This document shows, in pieces, positions 33,578 to 42,774 of a stretch of 48,035 nt of DNA. The DNA comes from Crocinitomicaceae bacterium (GTDB lineage Bacteria > Bacteroidota > Bacteroidia > Flavobacteriales_D > Crocinitomicaceae), in contig JAQWFQ010000028.1 in NCBI GenBank assembly GCA_029238665.1, forward strand, positions 1-48,035. Direction: 5' to 3'. The notes below the pieces were generated by a model, which searched no databases, had not been told where the DNA came from, and saw only the letters and a list, made by a program, of their open reading frames with translations. The position numbers and the translations under genes are program-made. Positions within the stretch are counted from its first letter, which is position 1; each line of letters starts with the position of its first letter.

Positions 33578-35886
33578 CTATATTCCGTACTGTAATTGAA
33601 CAAGAAATTGACGAGGAGGTTGAATATCCCCCGGACGACTCGAATATTCAGCATTTAAGAAATTATTCACAAGGATATTTATTCCGTATTTTTCTTTGAA
33701 GTGACAACCCATTCGTACATCCATAATTAAACTTCCACCTTTGTTTTTTGCTCGGTATTCCAAAAGTCCAGGTAAAATTTCTACCCCACCAATTTCAGCT
33801 TCAAAGACTTTATCAATGTTGTGCATGTAGCTATTATACCGCAGCGAGTAGCCCAGGTAAAAATTCTTGTATGTGCCTTGAACGTCTAGTTTAACAAGAT
33901 GCCTAAAACGATATTTTAGGAGCCCTGAAATGGTATCAGAAAACGTGTTTAAGTATTCAGCATCGGTGTTTAATGATACAGGGTTTAAATACGTATATCC
34001 AATTAAACTTTGTACATCAACTTGCTTGATCTTCCCTTGAGAGTTGAATGATAATTCAAGCCCTGTTATTCTTGTTTGTCCTGCGTTTTGTGCTTGAAAC
34101 CCAATGTAATTTTCAAAATAAGTTGGAGATTCTGGGTCTATTGAAATTACGGTTCCTTCTGGAACATAGGATCCAAATGTAAACTCAATCATGTTTTGAT
34201 ATTGATTCATGAAGCCTGAAATATCTAAGAATGACTTCCATTCTCCGACTTTAAATACTTGTTTTGCACCAACTTCAGCAGCCCATCCTTTCTCTGGGGT
34301 CAGCCCTGGATTTGAAAAAATTCGTACCCCTCCAGTTTGTGCAGAAACAAAACGTTCACCCACTGCTGGAAAACGGATGCCTTGCCCAAAAGAAGTTCTT
34401 AGATGTGTATTCGGTGCTAAGGCATAATGTAATGCCGTTCTAAAAACGGGATAGATAGGAATATCATTTTTTGTGCTCCATAGGTCAAATTGGGAATCTG
34501 GCTTTTGGGTGTCTTGCCTAAAGTATTCGAGTCGCATTCCTACAGTTGCATCAAAACGCTCTGTTTTTAGGTCGTATTGAGCATACCCTGCTACATTGAC
34601 CGAATTATGATTTCCATAGAGTCCAACACTGTTAATTCTATTTGCACTTGATGTAACCCCACTTATTATGCTGTGGCGTTTGTTCCATTTTTTTGAAAAC
34701 TGATAGTCACCATAATACATTTCTGCTTTAGATGCTGAGAAAACAGAGATAGCGCCGTCAAGAGAGATAGGACTGCCAATAGACACTAGGTAGTAGCGTC
34801 CTTTTAACTCATGTTTCGTATTGTCTTTCCCCAGGTATTTCAGGTATGGATCGACAGATAACCGAATTGAGTTTTCGATGGTGATTGATGAATTTGGGTT
34901 GGTTTGCGGACTTCCTCCTAAAGGTGTGTACCCTAAGGAATCACTCTCCCAAATGATAAATCGACCGACATCTTCAAATTGACTATTAAAAGCCACTCCC
35001 AATTTCAATTTTTTTGCCTTGTTGGGGTTATAAAAAAAACGTCCACTCAATCTTCCGCGGTTCTCTTTTTCACCATCCTTATACCCTTTTGTGAAATAGC
35101 CATTTCCTGCAATTGTAAAACCTACTTGATCGTACCGTTTACCGTAGTAAACATTCAACATGTTAATTGTTGGGTTTGACGACCACCACTTTAAAGAAGC
35201 TCGTCTAGGATTCCCATAAATTCCGGTTTGAAGTTTAACTTTTAATTGTCCGTCTCTGCCAGGCTCTTTAGGGTTTAATGAAATCATACCGTTTAAAGCC
35301 CCGCTGCCATATAAAACAGATGATGCTCCTTTGATAACTTCAACCTGTGAGGTTGATTCCAAGGGAATAGAATTCCATTGGTTAAAACTAACACACGACT
35401 TCCTACGCCATACGAATAACCACCGCCCCCGCGTATACTTACCTGCCCATCCATCACATAAACACCAGGGCTTTGATCTACAACCTGTTCTAAATTAACC
35501 AATCCTTTTTTATCGATAAAATCAGATTTAATGACCTCCATAGAAATGGCAACGTCTTCAATGTTTTGGGCCCTACGGCTTGCTGAAACAACCAATGTTT
35601 TGATTTCTTGAGCCATTGGAGAGAGGGTAACCTTAAGGTTGGTTTTATTGTGCTCTACTAGGATGGAGTCCGATTTGTAGTCTGCTAATGAAAAGTAAAC
35701 CCAAGTCGGAAAGGTGTTCACCTTTAGTTTAAACTGCCCATCAACATCTGTTCTTGTTGGGGCGCCTTTAGCGGTAAATACTTTTACTCCATAAAGTATA
35801 TTTTGTGTACCTTTTTCTTTAATTGTACCTTCAACTTGGGCAAATATAAGTGAAGGGAATAATAGGATAAGTATTAAGCCGCGCAT
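33578..35886 (-). pseudogene. TonB-dependent receptor disrupted by a small frameshifting deletion
   Basis: Two minus-strand frames together form one receptor. The N-terminal part (35293-35886) has a signal peptide (MRGLILILLFPSLIFAQ), a carboxypeptidase-regulatory-like domain (VEGTIKEKGTQNILYGVKVF) and the start of the plug (SMEVIKSDFIDKKGLVNLEQ, VDQSPGVYVMDGQVSIRGGG). The rest (33578 to about 35380) resumes with NSIPLESTSQVEVIKGASS, VLYGSGALNG and a full 22-strand-type barrel ending QFLVQLQYGI. At about 35371-35379 the frame changes and the usual 12-16 residues between RVLVLxNG and WNSIP are lost. Since conserved residues are missing, this is a real deletion more likely than a base-calling slip. 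The ligand is unknown. It lies about 100 nt downstream of ribE on the same strand. Confidence 0.8.
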
Positions 35887-35987
35887 TCTAGTGGTTAAAG
35901 GTTACTATACAGTGAATAAGAGTCTTCGCTAATTTCGCCGAAGGAAAAATGGTTGCCTCTTATGAGAGTTAAAGATACGAATAGATT

Positions 35988-36569
35988 TTAATTCTTCTCC
36001 ATTAATTTTGCCACGTATTTACCAATAATATCAAACTCTAAATTGATTTTATCACCAACTTTAAGCGTATGAAAATTTGTATGCTCGTAGGTAAAAGGAA
36101 TGATACAAACAGAAAAGGAGTCTTCTTCGGAGTCTACCACCGTTAAGCTTGTTCCGTTAATTGTTATTGAGCCTTTTTCTACGGTTACTTGGTTGGTTGT
36201 GTATTGAAAGGTGTATTTCCAGCTTCCATTTTGGCCTTCAATAGCAGTACAGCGTGCCGTTGTATCAACATGTCCCTGAACGATATGCCCATCTAACCGT
36301 CCATTCATAACTGTACAACGTTCTAAATTGACTTTTGTACCAACAGACCAATCACTTAAATTCGTTTTGTTTAACGTTTCTTGAATAGCCGTTACTACAT
36401 ATTCAGCATCATTAATTTCAACCACGGTTAAGCAGCATCCATTATGGGCCACACTCTGATCAATCTTAAGCTCATTTGTAAACGAAGACTTCACGGTAAA
36501 ATGAATGTTTTCTCCTTCGTGCTTTATGGCTGTAATGACTCCTAGTTGTTCAATGATTCCTGTAAACAT
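35988..36569 (-). CDS. ribE: Riboflavin synthase, alpha subunit
   Basis: A 193-aa enzyme with two tandem lumazine-binding domains, dismutating two 6,7-dimethyl-8-ribityllumazines to riboflavin. Domain one starts with the invariant MFTGIIEQLG and includes SVAHNGCCLTVVEI; domain two includes GRLDGHIVQGHVDTTA and ITINGTSLTVVDSEED, ending with NLEFDIIGKYVAKLME. The length is normal. No FMN riboswitch fits in the 20-nt gap to the upstream gene. It is transcribed with the 137-aa membrane protein and probably with the molybdopterin enzyme. Confidence 0.95.
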   Translation of the reverse strand: MFTGIIEQLGVITAIKHEGENIHFTVKSSFTNELKIDQSVAHNGCCLTVVEINDAEYVVTAIQETLNKTNLSDWSVGTKVNLERCTVMNGRLDGHIVQGHVDTTARCTAIEGQNGSWKYTFQYTTNQVTVEKGSITINGTSLTVVDSEEDSFSVCIIPFTYEHTNFHTLKVGDKINLEFDIIGKYVAKLMEKN

Positions 36570-36589
36570 GTTTTTGGATATTTTATGTG

Positions 36590-37003
36590 TTATTCTGAAT
36601 GATCGATAAACTCAATTTTTTTCAGGCGTAAAATAGTTATTGTGGCCACTCCTGAAACGGTAATTATATCCAAAACTCCAAACCAAAGAGGATGAGGAAG
36701 CATGAATAAATTAGCAACAGTTCCAAAAAATATAAAACCTACAATGATGAATATTGGATAGCGATTTTCTTTTTCAATTAAACGGGCAACAACTAATCCG
36801 AAAAGTAAACCTAGCCCATGTGCTATTGCTACACAAATATATGAACCTGTTGGAATAAGGTGCATGTTGGCTTTTAACTCGCTTAGGTTAGAGAGGTCAA
36901 CTTGAAAGGGAACGGGGAATAAAAAGTGCCCAATCGGTTCAAGTAGTGCAATTGAAAAGAAGGCGACAATGAGCCCGGTAAATGTTGCTAAGAATATTTT
37001 CAT
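36590..37003 (-). CDS. Four-helix hypothetical membrane protein
   Basis: A 137-aa protein with four predicted transmembrane segments: ATFTGLIVAFFSIALLEPIG, YICVAIAHGLGLLFGLVVA, FIIVGFIFFGTVANLFML and LDIITVSGVATITILRL. Between helices 1 and 2 is a short polar loop with two acidic residues. It begins 2 nt after the FdhF/YdeP stop and 20 nt before ribE, so it is in one unit with both. I recognise no family. A role as membrane partner of the oxidoreductase is possible because that enzyme type lacks an evident electron-transfer subunit here, but nothing in the sequence proves it. Confidence 0.72.
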   Translation of the reverse strand: MKIFLATFTGLIVAFFSIALLEPIGHFLFPVPFQVDLSNLSELKANMHLIPTGSYICVAIAHGLGLLFGLVVARLIEKENRYPIFIIVGFIFFGTVANLFMLPHPLWFGVLDIITVSGVATITILRLKKIEFIDHSE

Positions 37004-37005
37004 AA

Positions 37006-39261
37006 TTAGTTCAATTTGATTTTAACTTTGACTGATTTTGATGCTGGTGTATGACTAGAATGAGCATGCAGTCCAAGAGGAACTAATGGGTTTGCTTCTG
37101 GAAAATATGTTGCCAGACATCCTTTTGGAATATCATAAGGAACTACAGCAAAGTCTTTTACCATGCGCTCTATATTGTCGTAGTTGTTGTAAAGTGTAAT
37201 TAAATCACCTTGTTTCAGACCCTTTTCTTTAACATCTTCTTGGTTCATGAACACGACCATTCTTCCATTGTAAACCCCTCTATATCGATCGTCTAAGCCA
37301 TAAATTGTGGTGTTAAATTGATCGTGACTTCGCGTAGTCATCATTAAATACTCGTCTACTTGACAGTGGTTTTCAGAAAGCTTATTTATCGTAAAATTAG
37401 CCTTCTTGTTTGGGGTTGTAAAGTTTCCTGTTCTTGCACCGTTAGGAAGCTCAAACCCGAGGGGCTTTTTTAACCGTTCGTTGTAATTTTCGAAGCCTTC
37501 AATTGTGCTTTCTATAAGATCTCTAATATTGCTGTAATCCTCAATTAAGAAGTCCCAATCAACTTTATCTTGGGTCAATGTTGCCTTGGCAATGTTAGCG
37601 ACAATAACCGGCTCACTTTCCACAAACTCAGAGGGCGGGTGTAATAATCCTTGTGTTGTATGTACTACCCCCATTGAGTTTTCTACCGACACAAATTGAG
37701 ACTTTCCATTTTTCACATACTTGTCTGTTCGCCCCATAGAGGGTAAAATTAATGCTGTTTTCCCATGTGTTAGATGTGAACGATTCAATTTTGTAGAGAT
37801 GTGCGCCGTCAAATTACATTTGTTTAACGCCTCTGCTGTGTAGTGTGTGTCTGGTGATGCGGACAAGAAATTCCCCCCCATTCCAATAAAAACTTTGACC
37901 TTATCCTCGTGCATGGCCTTGATGACATCAACTACACTGTACCCGTCTTCTTGTGGTGGTGTAAACCCAAAATTTTCACTTATTTTATTCAACAAAGCTT
38001 TCGAAGGACGCTCTGCTATTCCCATTGTACGATCGCCTTGAACATTACTGTGACCCCTTACAGGGCAAGTCCCAGCACCTGACTTTCCAATGCTTCCTTT
38101 CATGAGTAATAGGTTCACCACCTCTTGGATGTTGTCCACTCCATTTACATGTTGTGTCAACCCCATTCCCCAGCATGCGATTGTATTTTTACGCGTTGCC
38201 AATAAGTCAACCAAGGCATCAATTTCCTGTTCTAAAAGTCCTGTTCGGGTTATTAGGTCTGTTAAGTTTTGTTGGTCTAAATCTGCTTTAAACGCGGTAT
38301 AACCAGCTGTTTTATTTGCGATAAAATCTTCGTCTAGAATGGACGAGTCTGTTTTAGCGCGTTCGTACAGCTTAATCATTACAGCCTTTAATAAGGCCAC
38401 GTCTTCGTTAATTCGAACTTGTAGATATAGATCTGAAATTGTTGTACCACCGCCAACAACACCTTTAATGTTTTGAGGGTTTTTGAATTTTACTAAACCA
38501 ATTTCTTTTAGTGGATTAATGGATACAACCTTTGCTCCGTTTGCTTTTGCTTTTTCTAATGACGAAAGCATTCTAGGGTGATTTGTTGCTGGGTTTTGAC
38601 CAAAGATTAAAATTAAATCAGACTTGTAGAGATCATCTAGGGTAACAGAACCTTTCCCAATTCCTACGGTTTTTGACAAGGCGACACCGCTCGATTCGTG
38701 ACACATATTTGAACAGTCGGGCAGGTTATTTGTCCCATACATTCGAACAAATAATTGATATAGAAATGCTGCTTCGTTACTTGTTCTACCTGATGTGTAG
38801 AAGGCAGCGTCATTTGGATTGTCTAACGCATTTAAATTTTCCCCAATAATCGCATTGGCTTCACCCCAAGAAATTTGTTCATAGTGAGTTCCACCTGGTC
38901 GAACTACCATAGGGTGTGTTAGACGGCCTTGTTGTCCTAGCCAATAGTCGCTTTTTTCTTGTAGTTCTGCTATTGAATGTTTGGCAAAAAAATCCGGTGT
39001 TGCACGTGCGTCCATCGCTTCTTCAGCAATGGCTTTTACTCCATTTTCACAATACTCACCCAGCTTAGACCGGTGGTCAGGGTCTGGCCATGCACAACCA
39101 GGACAGTCTAAACCTTCTTTTTTATTCAGCTTGTTCAGTACTTTGATACTTTTGCCCTTTGGCATTCGATCAAAAATATTTTTTAAGGCAATAACCACTG
39201 CTTTTACTCCTGCTGCGTAGTTGGGCTTTCGGGTTATACGTACTTTTTTAGCTTCATTCAT
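37006..39261 (-). CDS. FdhF/YdeP-family molybdopterin oxidoreductase
   Basis: A 751-aa protein of the formate dehydrogenase H-like YdeP family, with molybdopterin-guanine dinucleotide as cofactor. The N-terminal CPGCAWPDPDHRSKLGEYC supplies the cysteines of the YdeP-type iron-sulfur site. Cofactor-binding segments include SNMCHESSGVALSKTVG, LILIFGQNPATNHPRMLSS, GVGTTISD-like GVVGGGTTISDLYLQVR and CWGMGLTQHVNGVDNIQE. The C-terminal MopB-CT domain begins near FTINKLSENHCQ and contains YRGVYNGRMVVFMNQED. No signal peptide, so cytoplasmic. Substrate unknown for the family; YdeP is linked to acid resistance in E. coli. No FdhD or other accessory genes are adjacent. Confidence 0.9.
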   Translation of the reverse strand: MNEAKKVRITRKPNYAAGVKAVVIALKNIFDRMPKGKSIKVLNKLNKKEGLDCPGCAWPDPDHRSKLGEYCENGVKAIAEEAMDARATPDFFAKHSIAELQEKSDYWLGQQGRLTHPMVVRPGGTHYEQISWGEANAIIGENLNALDNPNDAAFYTSGRTSNEAAFLYQLFVRMYGTNNLPDCSNMCHESSGVALSKTVGIGKGSVTLDDLYKSDLILIFGQNPATNHPRMLSSLEKAKANGAKVVSINPLKEIGLVKFKNPQNIKGVVGGGTTISDLYLQVRINEDVALLKAVMIKLYERAKTDSSILDEDFIANKTAGYTAFKADLDQQNLTDLITRTGLLEQEIDALVDLLATRKNTIACWGMGLTQHVNGVDNIQEVVNLLLMKGSIGKSGAGTCPVRGHSNVQGDRTMGIAERPSKALLNKISENFGFTPPQEDGYSVVDVIKAMHEDKVKVFIGMGGNFLSASPDTHYTAEALNKCNLTAHISTKLNRSHLTHGKTALILPSMGRTDKYVKNGKSQFVSVENSMGVVHTTQGLLHPPSEFVESEPVIVANIAKATLTQDKVDWDFLIEDYSNIRDLIESTIEGFENYNERLKKPLGFELPNGARTGNFTTPNKKANFTINKLSENHCQVDEYLMMTTRSHDQFNTTIYGLDDRYRGVYNGRMVVFMNQEDVKEKGLKQGDLITLYNNYDNIERMVKDFAVVPYDIPKGCLATYFPEANPLVPLGLHAHSSHTPASKSVKVKIKLN

Positions 39262-39316
39262 ATTGAATGAATAAAGGTAAATAATTTATTGGCTCTAATG
39301 CTTTTAATGGATGAAT

Positions 39317-40042
39317 TTAAGAAGCCTCCTCTGTTTTACTTGAGTCGTCCACTAGCTTAAGTAGATCTTCGAGCTCTGAGGGGGTAAAATGCCGATATTT
39401 CCCTGGTTTCAGCCCGCCTAAGTCAATGTTCATAATACGAACACGTTTCAATGTACGCACTTCGTACCCCAGTTCTAAACACATCCTACGAATTTGACGG
39501 TTCAACCCTTGAGTCAAGATGATGTTAAAAGTACGTTCATCGATCTTTTTAATTTTACATGGAAGCGTTACTGTATCTAGAATTCGAACCCCATTGGCCA
39601 TTTCTTTTAAAAAAAAAGAACTGATATTTCGATTTACACGGACAATGTATTCTTTCTCGTGGTTGTTTTTTGAGCGTAAAATTTTATTGACAATATCGCC
39701 ATCGTTGGTCATAAATATAAGTCCATCACTGGGTTTGTCTAAACGTCCAATTGGAAATATACGCTCAGGGTATTTCATGTAAGAGATGATATTCCCTTTA
39801 ATTTCAGTATCTGTTGTACAGGTAATTCCAACTGGCTTATTGAAGGCTAAATAGATGTTTTTTACCCCTTTGGTAATAACTTTTCCATCAACCTCAATAA
39901 GGTCTTGGGCAGAAACTTTAACACCTAAACCGGCCGTTTCACCATTTACTTTTACAATACCTTCTTCGATGAATTTATCAGCACCTCTACGAGAACAAAA
40001 TCCCGTTTCTGATATCGCTTTATTGAGTCGTTTTAATTCCAT
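39317..40042 (-). CDS. rluF: 23S rRNA pseudouridine(2604) synthase
   Basis: A 241-aa RsuA/RluB/E/F-type pseudouridine synthase. The N-terminal S4 RNA-binding domain is seen in LNKAISETGFCSRRGADKFI and VKVNGETAGLG. The catalytic aspartate lies in IFPIGRLDKPSDGLIFMTND. NHEKEYIVRVNR and LTQGLNRQIRRMCLELGYEV follow. GDIVNKILRSKNNHEKEY is closest to RluF, which also modifies tRNA-Tyr, so RluF is preferred over RluB/E; the assignment within the group is by recall. It begins 27 nt downstream of the GH63-like gene and precedes the molybdopterin gene by 55 nt. Confidence 0.85.
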   Translation of the reverse strand: MELKRLNKAISETGFCSRRGADKFIEEGIVKVNGETAGLGVKVSAQDLIEVDGKVITKGVKNIYLAFNKPVGITCTTDTEIKGNIISYMKYPERIFPIGRLDKPSDGLIFMTNDGDIVNKILRSKNNHEKEYIVRVNRNISSFFLKEMANGVRILDTVTLPCKIKKIDERTFNIILTQGLNRQIRRMCLELGYEVRTLKRVRIMNIDLGGLKPGKYRHFTPSELEDLLKLVDDSSKTEEAS

Positions 40043-40069
40043 GGTAGGGGTAAAACTATACTTTATAAA

Positions 40070-42061
40070 TTACTTTTCCATTAGAAGTAGTAGGTAATGT
40101 GCTGCAGACCAACTGAAATTTTTAGCTTCGAGGCCCTGACCTGTTGTTGGATGGTAGTTTTCTCGAATAGATGGACCTTTGTCTAAAAGCCCTTCAGCAT
40201 TGTAAATTAGTTTCGTTGCAAGTTTGTGTGCTTCCGTTTTGAAGTTATAATTATAGAGTCCTTTAACGCCAAAATAAGATTGATCTAACCAGTTTGGCCC
40301 TCTCCAGTACCCACGGTTAGGCTTGAATTTTGGATGATCGGCACTTAAGGTTTGTAGAGGCATTAACACATTAAATTTTGATTTATCCATCATGTTTTCT
40401 TTTACCCGATTGGCTTGATATGGGCTAGCAACCTTTGCCCATAGTGGAATCCAACCTTCGCAACCCATGATCTTGATGAAGTTCTTTCCCTCTAAATCGG
40501 TATCGTAAAACCACCCTGTGATGTCATCAAAAAACTGATTTTGAATGGCAACTTTTAAGCGCCTAGCTTCTGCTCGATATTGTTTTTCATTAGCATTACG
40601 TCCGATAATTGACCCTAGCTTAGCGAGGTATTTTTTTTCAGCATACAAATAGGCATTCAAATCAACACTTTCTTGGTCAAGTGAAAATGCACCGGCCTTA
40701 TTTTTTAGAATAGTACTGTAGTCGAAACGTACGGCATTATCCATTCCGCTTTCCCATTTTGCTGCTGTAATTGTTCCATCGGTTGAACCGTATTCGCAGA
40801 TACTATCTTGATCATGGTCTCTATTTTTATACCACCAATGGTGTTGAGCTTGGAGGTGAGGGTACATTTCAAAAATAAAAGAAGTGTCCCGTGTTGTGGA
40901 GAAAACTTCGTAGACTGCCCATGCAGATAAGGGTGCTTTTGTATTCCTATAATTATGAGATTCGTTAATAGTGTCTCTGAAAATGCAGTCTGGAATAAAC
41001 CCATCTTTTGTGCGAAAATCATACATGGCTCTTAATTGATCTTTTGCCAATTCAGGATTTATATGCGCTAGGGCTGCGGAGTGTTTCCAGCTATCCCAAG
41101 CCCAAAACCCATGAAACCATTTGTAATGATAACTTGGAAATAAACCACTGTGTTTTAATTCTCCAGAAGGACTTCTCCAATTGTTTTGTAGCGTGAGGAT
41201 TGCTTTTGCCCCCAGAAGCTCTTGTACGCTGTCTGCCCAAAGCGGGTTGTATACGAGGTGTTTTTGTTGTTGTGTTTTTTGTTTAATTCGTCGGTTAAAA
41301 TAGAACGAAAATGATCGTGTAATTTCATTAAGATGCTCCATTTCTCCCGCATCTAATTTGTCGTTAAAACTATGTGTATTAATTAAGACAACTGCATTTT
41401 GTGCTTTAATCGTTTTCGGGGCAAGGGTACAGCTATATTGAGTTGAATCTACTGTTAAGTGCGCGTCTTCAAAAAATCGAATAATTCCGGACGTGTTGCT
41501 TTTTGTTGTGTTTAATTTAAGTGCGTTTTCTTCCCGTACAAAAGAAAGGCTTGTATCGAGTATCTGCCCTTTCCAAATAGGTTGTACTTTGATTTCTTTG
41601 CCTGTTTTATTGAAAATACGTGTGCGTGATATGGAGGTATTAGATGTAGCAAAAAACAGCTCTTGAATAATTTCTAGATCATCAGATTCAAGCCTGTTTT
41701 CGAGATGACTTAAGTACGACGTTGTTGTATGCTTAAAGCCGTCCATGTTAACTGTTGAATCACCAACGCGTAGAATGAGTTCCGATAAACACTTACTCGA
41801 CCACGTCCCATTTGACTGTGTCATTAAAAATGGGCCAGTGAAACCACATATCTTTTCTTCGGGCAAACCATAACTAAACCAGGCCCCCTGATCTGAAAAT
41901 GAAAGTGAGCCTCTGTCTGTAGTTGAATCAGGGGTACCAACATAATTCAAAACATTAGAAATAGGCATTGCTGTTTCAGGTTTGTTTCTAACCGTTGGGG
42001 TACACGCAAGAAGTGTTGAGATAGCTAGAAGGATGCTTAATGCATTTTGCTTTGTGTACAT
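40070..42061 (-). CDS. GH63-like glycoside hydrolase lipoprotein
   Basis: A 663-aa exported glycosidase. The lipoprotein signal is MYTKQNALSILLAISTLLAC (lipobox LLAC). The N-terminal ~250 residues are a beta-rich domain (SLSFSDQGAWFSYGLPEEK), and the rest an (alpha/alpha)6 barrel of the GH63/GH15-like clan. Active-site segments are GFWAWDSWKHSAALAHINPE, KWESGMDNAVRFDYS (general acid/substrate contact), NRGYWRGPNWLDQSYFGVKG and EAKNFSWSAAHYLLL. Related enzymes are alpha-glucosidases and mannosylglycerate hydrolases; the specific substrate is not readable. It has its own promoter (42080-42109) and is followed by rluF. Confidence 0.86.
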   Translation of the reverse strand: MYTKQNALSILLAISTLLACTPTVRNKPETAMPISNVLNYVGTPDSTTDRGSLSFSDQGAWFSYGLPEEKICGFTGPFLMTQSNGTWSSKCLSELILRVGDSTVNMDGFKHTTTSYLSHLENRLESDDLEIIQELFFATSNTSISRTRIFNKTGKEIKVQPIWKGQILDTSLSFVREENALKLNTTKSNTSGIIRFFEDAHLTVDSTQYSCTLAPKTIKAQNAVVLINTHSFNDKLDAGEMEHLNEITRSFSFYFNRRIKQKTQQQKHLVYNPLWADSVQELLGAKAILTLQNNWRSPSGELKHSGLFPSYHYKWFHGFWAWDSWKHSAALAHINPELAKDQLRAMYDFRTKDGFIPDCIFRDTINESHNYRNTKAPLSAWAVYEVFSTTRDTSFIFEMYPHLQAQHHWWYKNRDHDQDSICEYGSTDGTITAAKWESGMDNAVRFDYSTILKNKAGAFSLDQESVDLNAYLYAEKKYLAKLGSIIGRNANEKQYRAEARRLKVAIQNQFFDDITGWFYDTDLEGKNFIKIMGCEGWIPLWAKVASPYQANRVKENMMDKSKFNVLMPLQTLSADHPKFKPNRGYWRGPNWLDQSYFGVKGLYNYNFKTEAHKLATKLIYNAEGLLDKGPSIRENYHPTTGQGLEAKNFSWSAAHYLLLLMEK

Positions 42062-42359
42062 AGAATGAAATTAATAAATCAAAGATACTTTAATCGTTTG
42101 TGGAATAAAAGAACGCTGCTCAATAAGGATTTTCGGAATTAATAAGGTTTTTTTGAATTTAATTTCAATTATTAAAAATAATAGTAATGTGCTTATTTAC
42201 AGCATATAAAAAGGTAATAAGTAGTTGTAAACGAAAGACATTCGACAGTAAGCGACAAATTACCGGAAGTTGTTTTGATGTTGCTCCACCTTTGTTGTGT
42301 CGATGTCGGTAAAGTGCTGAGGTAGACGTTAAAATTAATAATGTTCAAAAACAAAACAC
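42062..42359. other. Divergent intergenic region before GH63-like and ssb genes
   Basis: 298 nt without a gene. It holds the minus-strand promoter at 42080-42109 and, nearer ssb, short complementary segments CGACAAA (42250-42256) and TTTGTTG (42291-42297), plus TTACCG and CGGTAA around 42259-42315 that could pair. The rest is AT-rich. I find no clear plus-strand promoter. Confidence 0.4.
42080..42109 (-). promoter_or_regulatory. Promoter of the GH63-like gene
   Basis: On the minus strand TTT (42109-42107) stands 19 nt ahead of a perfect TATCTTTG (42087-42080). The -33 element lacks the final G of TTG, but spacing and the -7 element fit. The ATG lies about 19 nt beyond. Confidence 0.5.
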
Positions 42360-42707
42360 ATGAACGGATTAAGAAACAAAGTTAGTTTAATTGGACGCTT
42401 AGGAGCAGCACCAGAAGTAGTAACATTCGAATCGGGAAGAACACTTGCCCGCTTTTCGATCGCAACCAACGAGAGTTATAAAAACAAAGAAGGCGAGTGG
42501 CAAGATAAAACGCAGTGGCACAACCTCACAATATGGGGCAAGCAAGCAGAAACTGCAGCAAAAATTTTGACAAAGGGTCAGGAGATCATCGCTGAGGGGA
42601 AACTTGTGAACAGCCAGTACGAAACAAAGGAGGGCGAGAAGAGATACGCTACATCTATTGAGGTGAATGAGTTCTTGATTTTATCGCCTAAACCAGAGCA
42701 TGCATAG
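42360..42707 (+). CDS. Single-stranded DNA-binding protein (first of three)
   Basis: A 115-aa OB-fold SSB. NKVSLIGRLGAAPEVVTFES and LARFSIATNESY open the fold; TQWHNLTIWGKQAETAAKIL and the last strand EVNEFLILSP complete it. The WHNLTIWGK aromatic pattern matches bacterial SSB. It ends SPKPEHA and lacks the acidic tip (DDxxPF) that canonical SSB uses to recruit partner enzymes, so it is probably not the cell's main replication SSB. A hairpin terminator lies 18 nt after its stop, before the second ssb gene. Confidence 0.93.
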   Translation: MNGLRNKVSLIGRLGAAPEVVTFESGRTLARFSIATNESYKNKEGEWQDKTQWHNLTIWGKQAETAAKILTKGQEIIAEGKLVNSQYETKEGEKRYATSIEVNEFLILSPKPEHA

Positions 42708-42725
42708 TGCCAACAAACTCGTCGA

Positions 42726-42755
42726 TGGAGCCGGACAGGCTGGCTCCATTTTTTT
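42726..42755 (+). terminator. Intrinsic terminator between the first and second ssb genes
   Basis: TGGAGCC / GGCTCCA (7-bp stem, 9-nt loop, 42726-42748) followed by a run of seven Ts. It overlaps the short leader of the second ssb gene, so it may attenuate rather than fully stop expression. Confidence 0.75.
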
Positions 42756-42774
42756 CACTATAAAACACATCAAA

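Noticed and set aside
33578-35362. 594-aa receptor as a separate gene with its own start
   Set aside because: Its first codon is a TTG inside the plug domain, with the signal peptide and plug start in the other frame just upstream.
35887-35987. Riboswitch (cobalamin or similar) ahead of the TonB receptor
   Set aside because: The ~100-nt gap lacks the conserved cobalamin-box sequence and any T-rich expression platform I can recognise.
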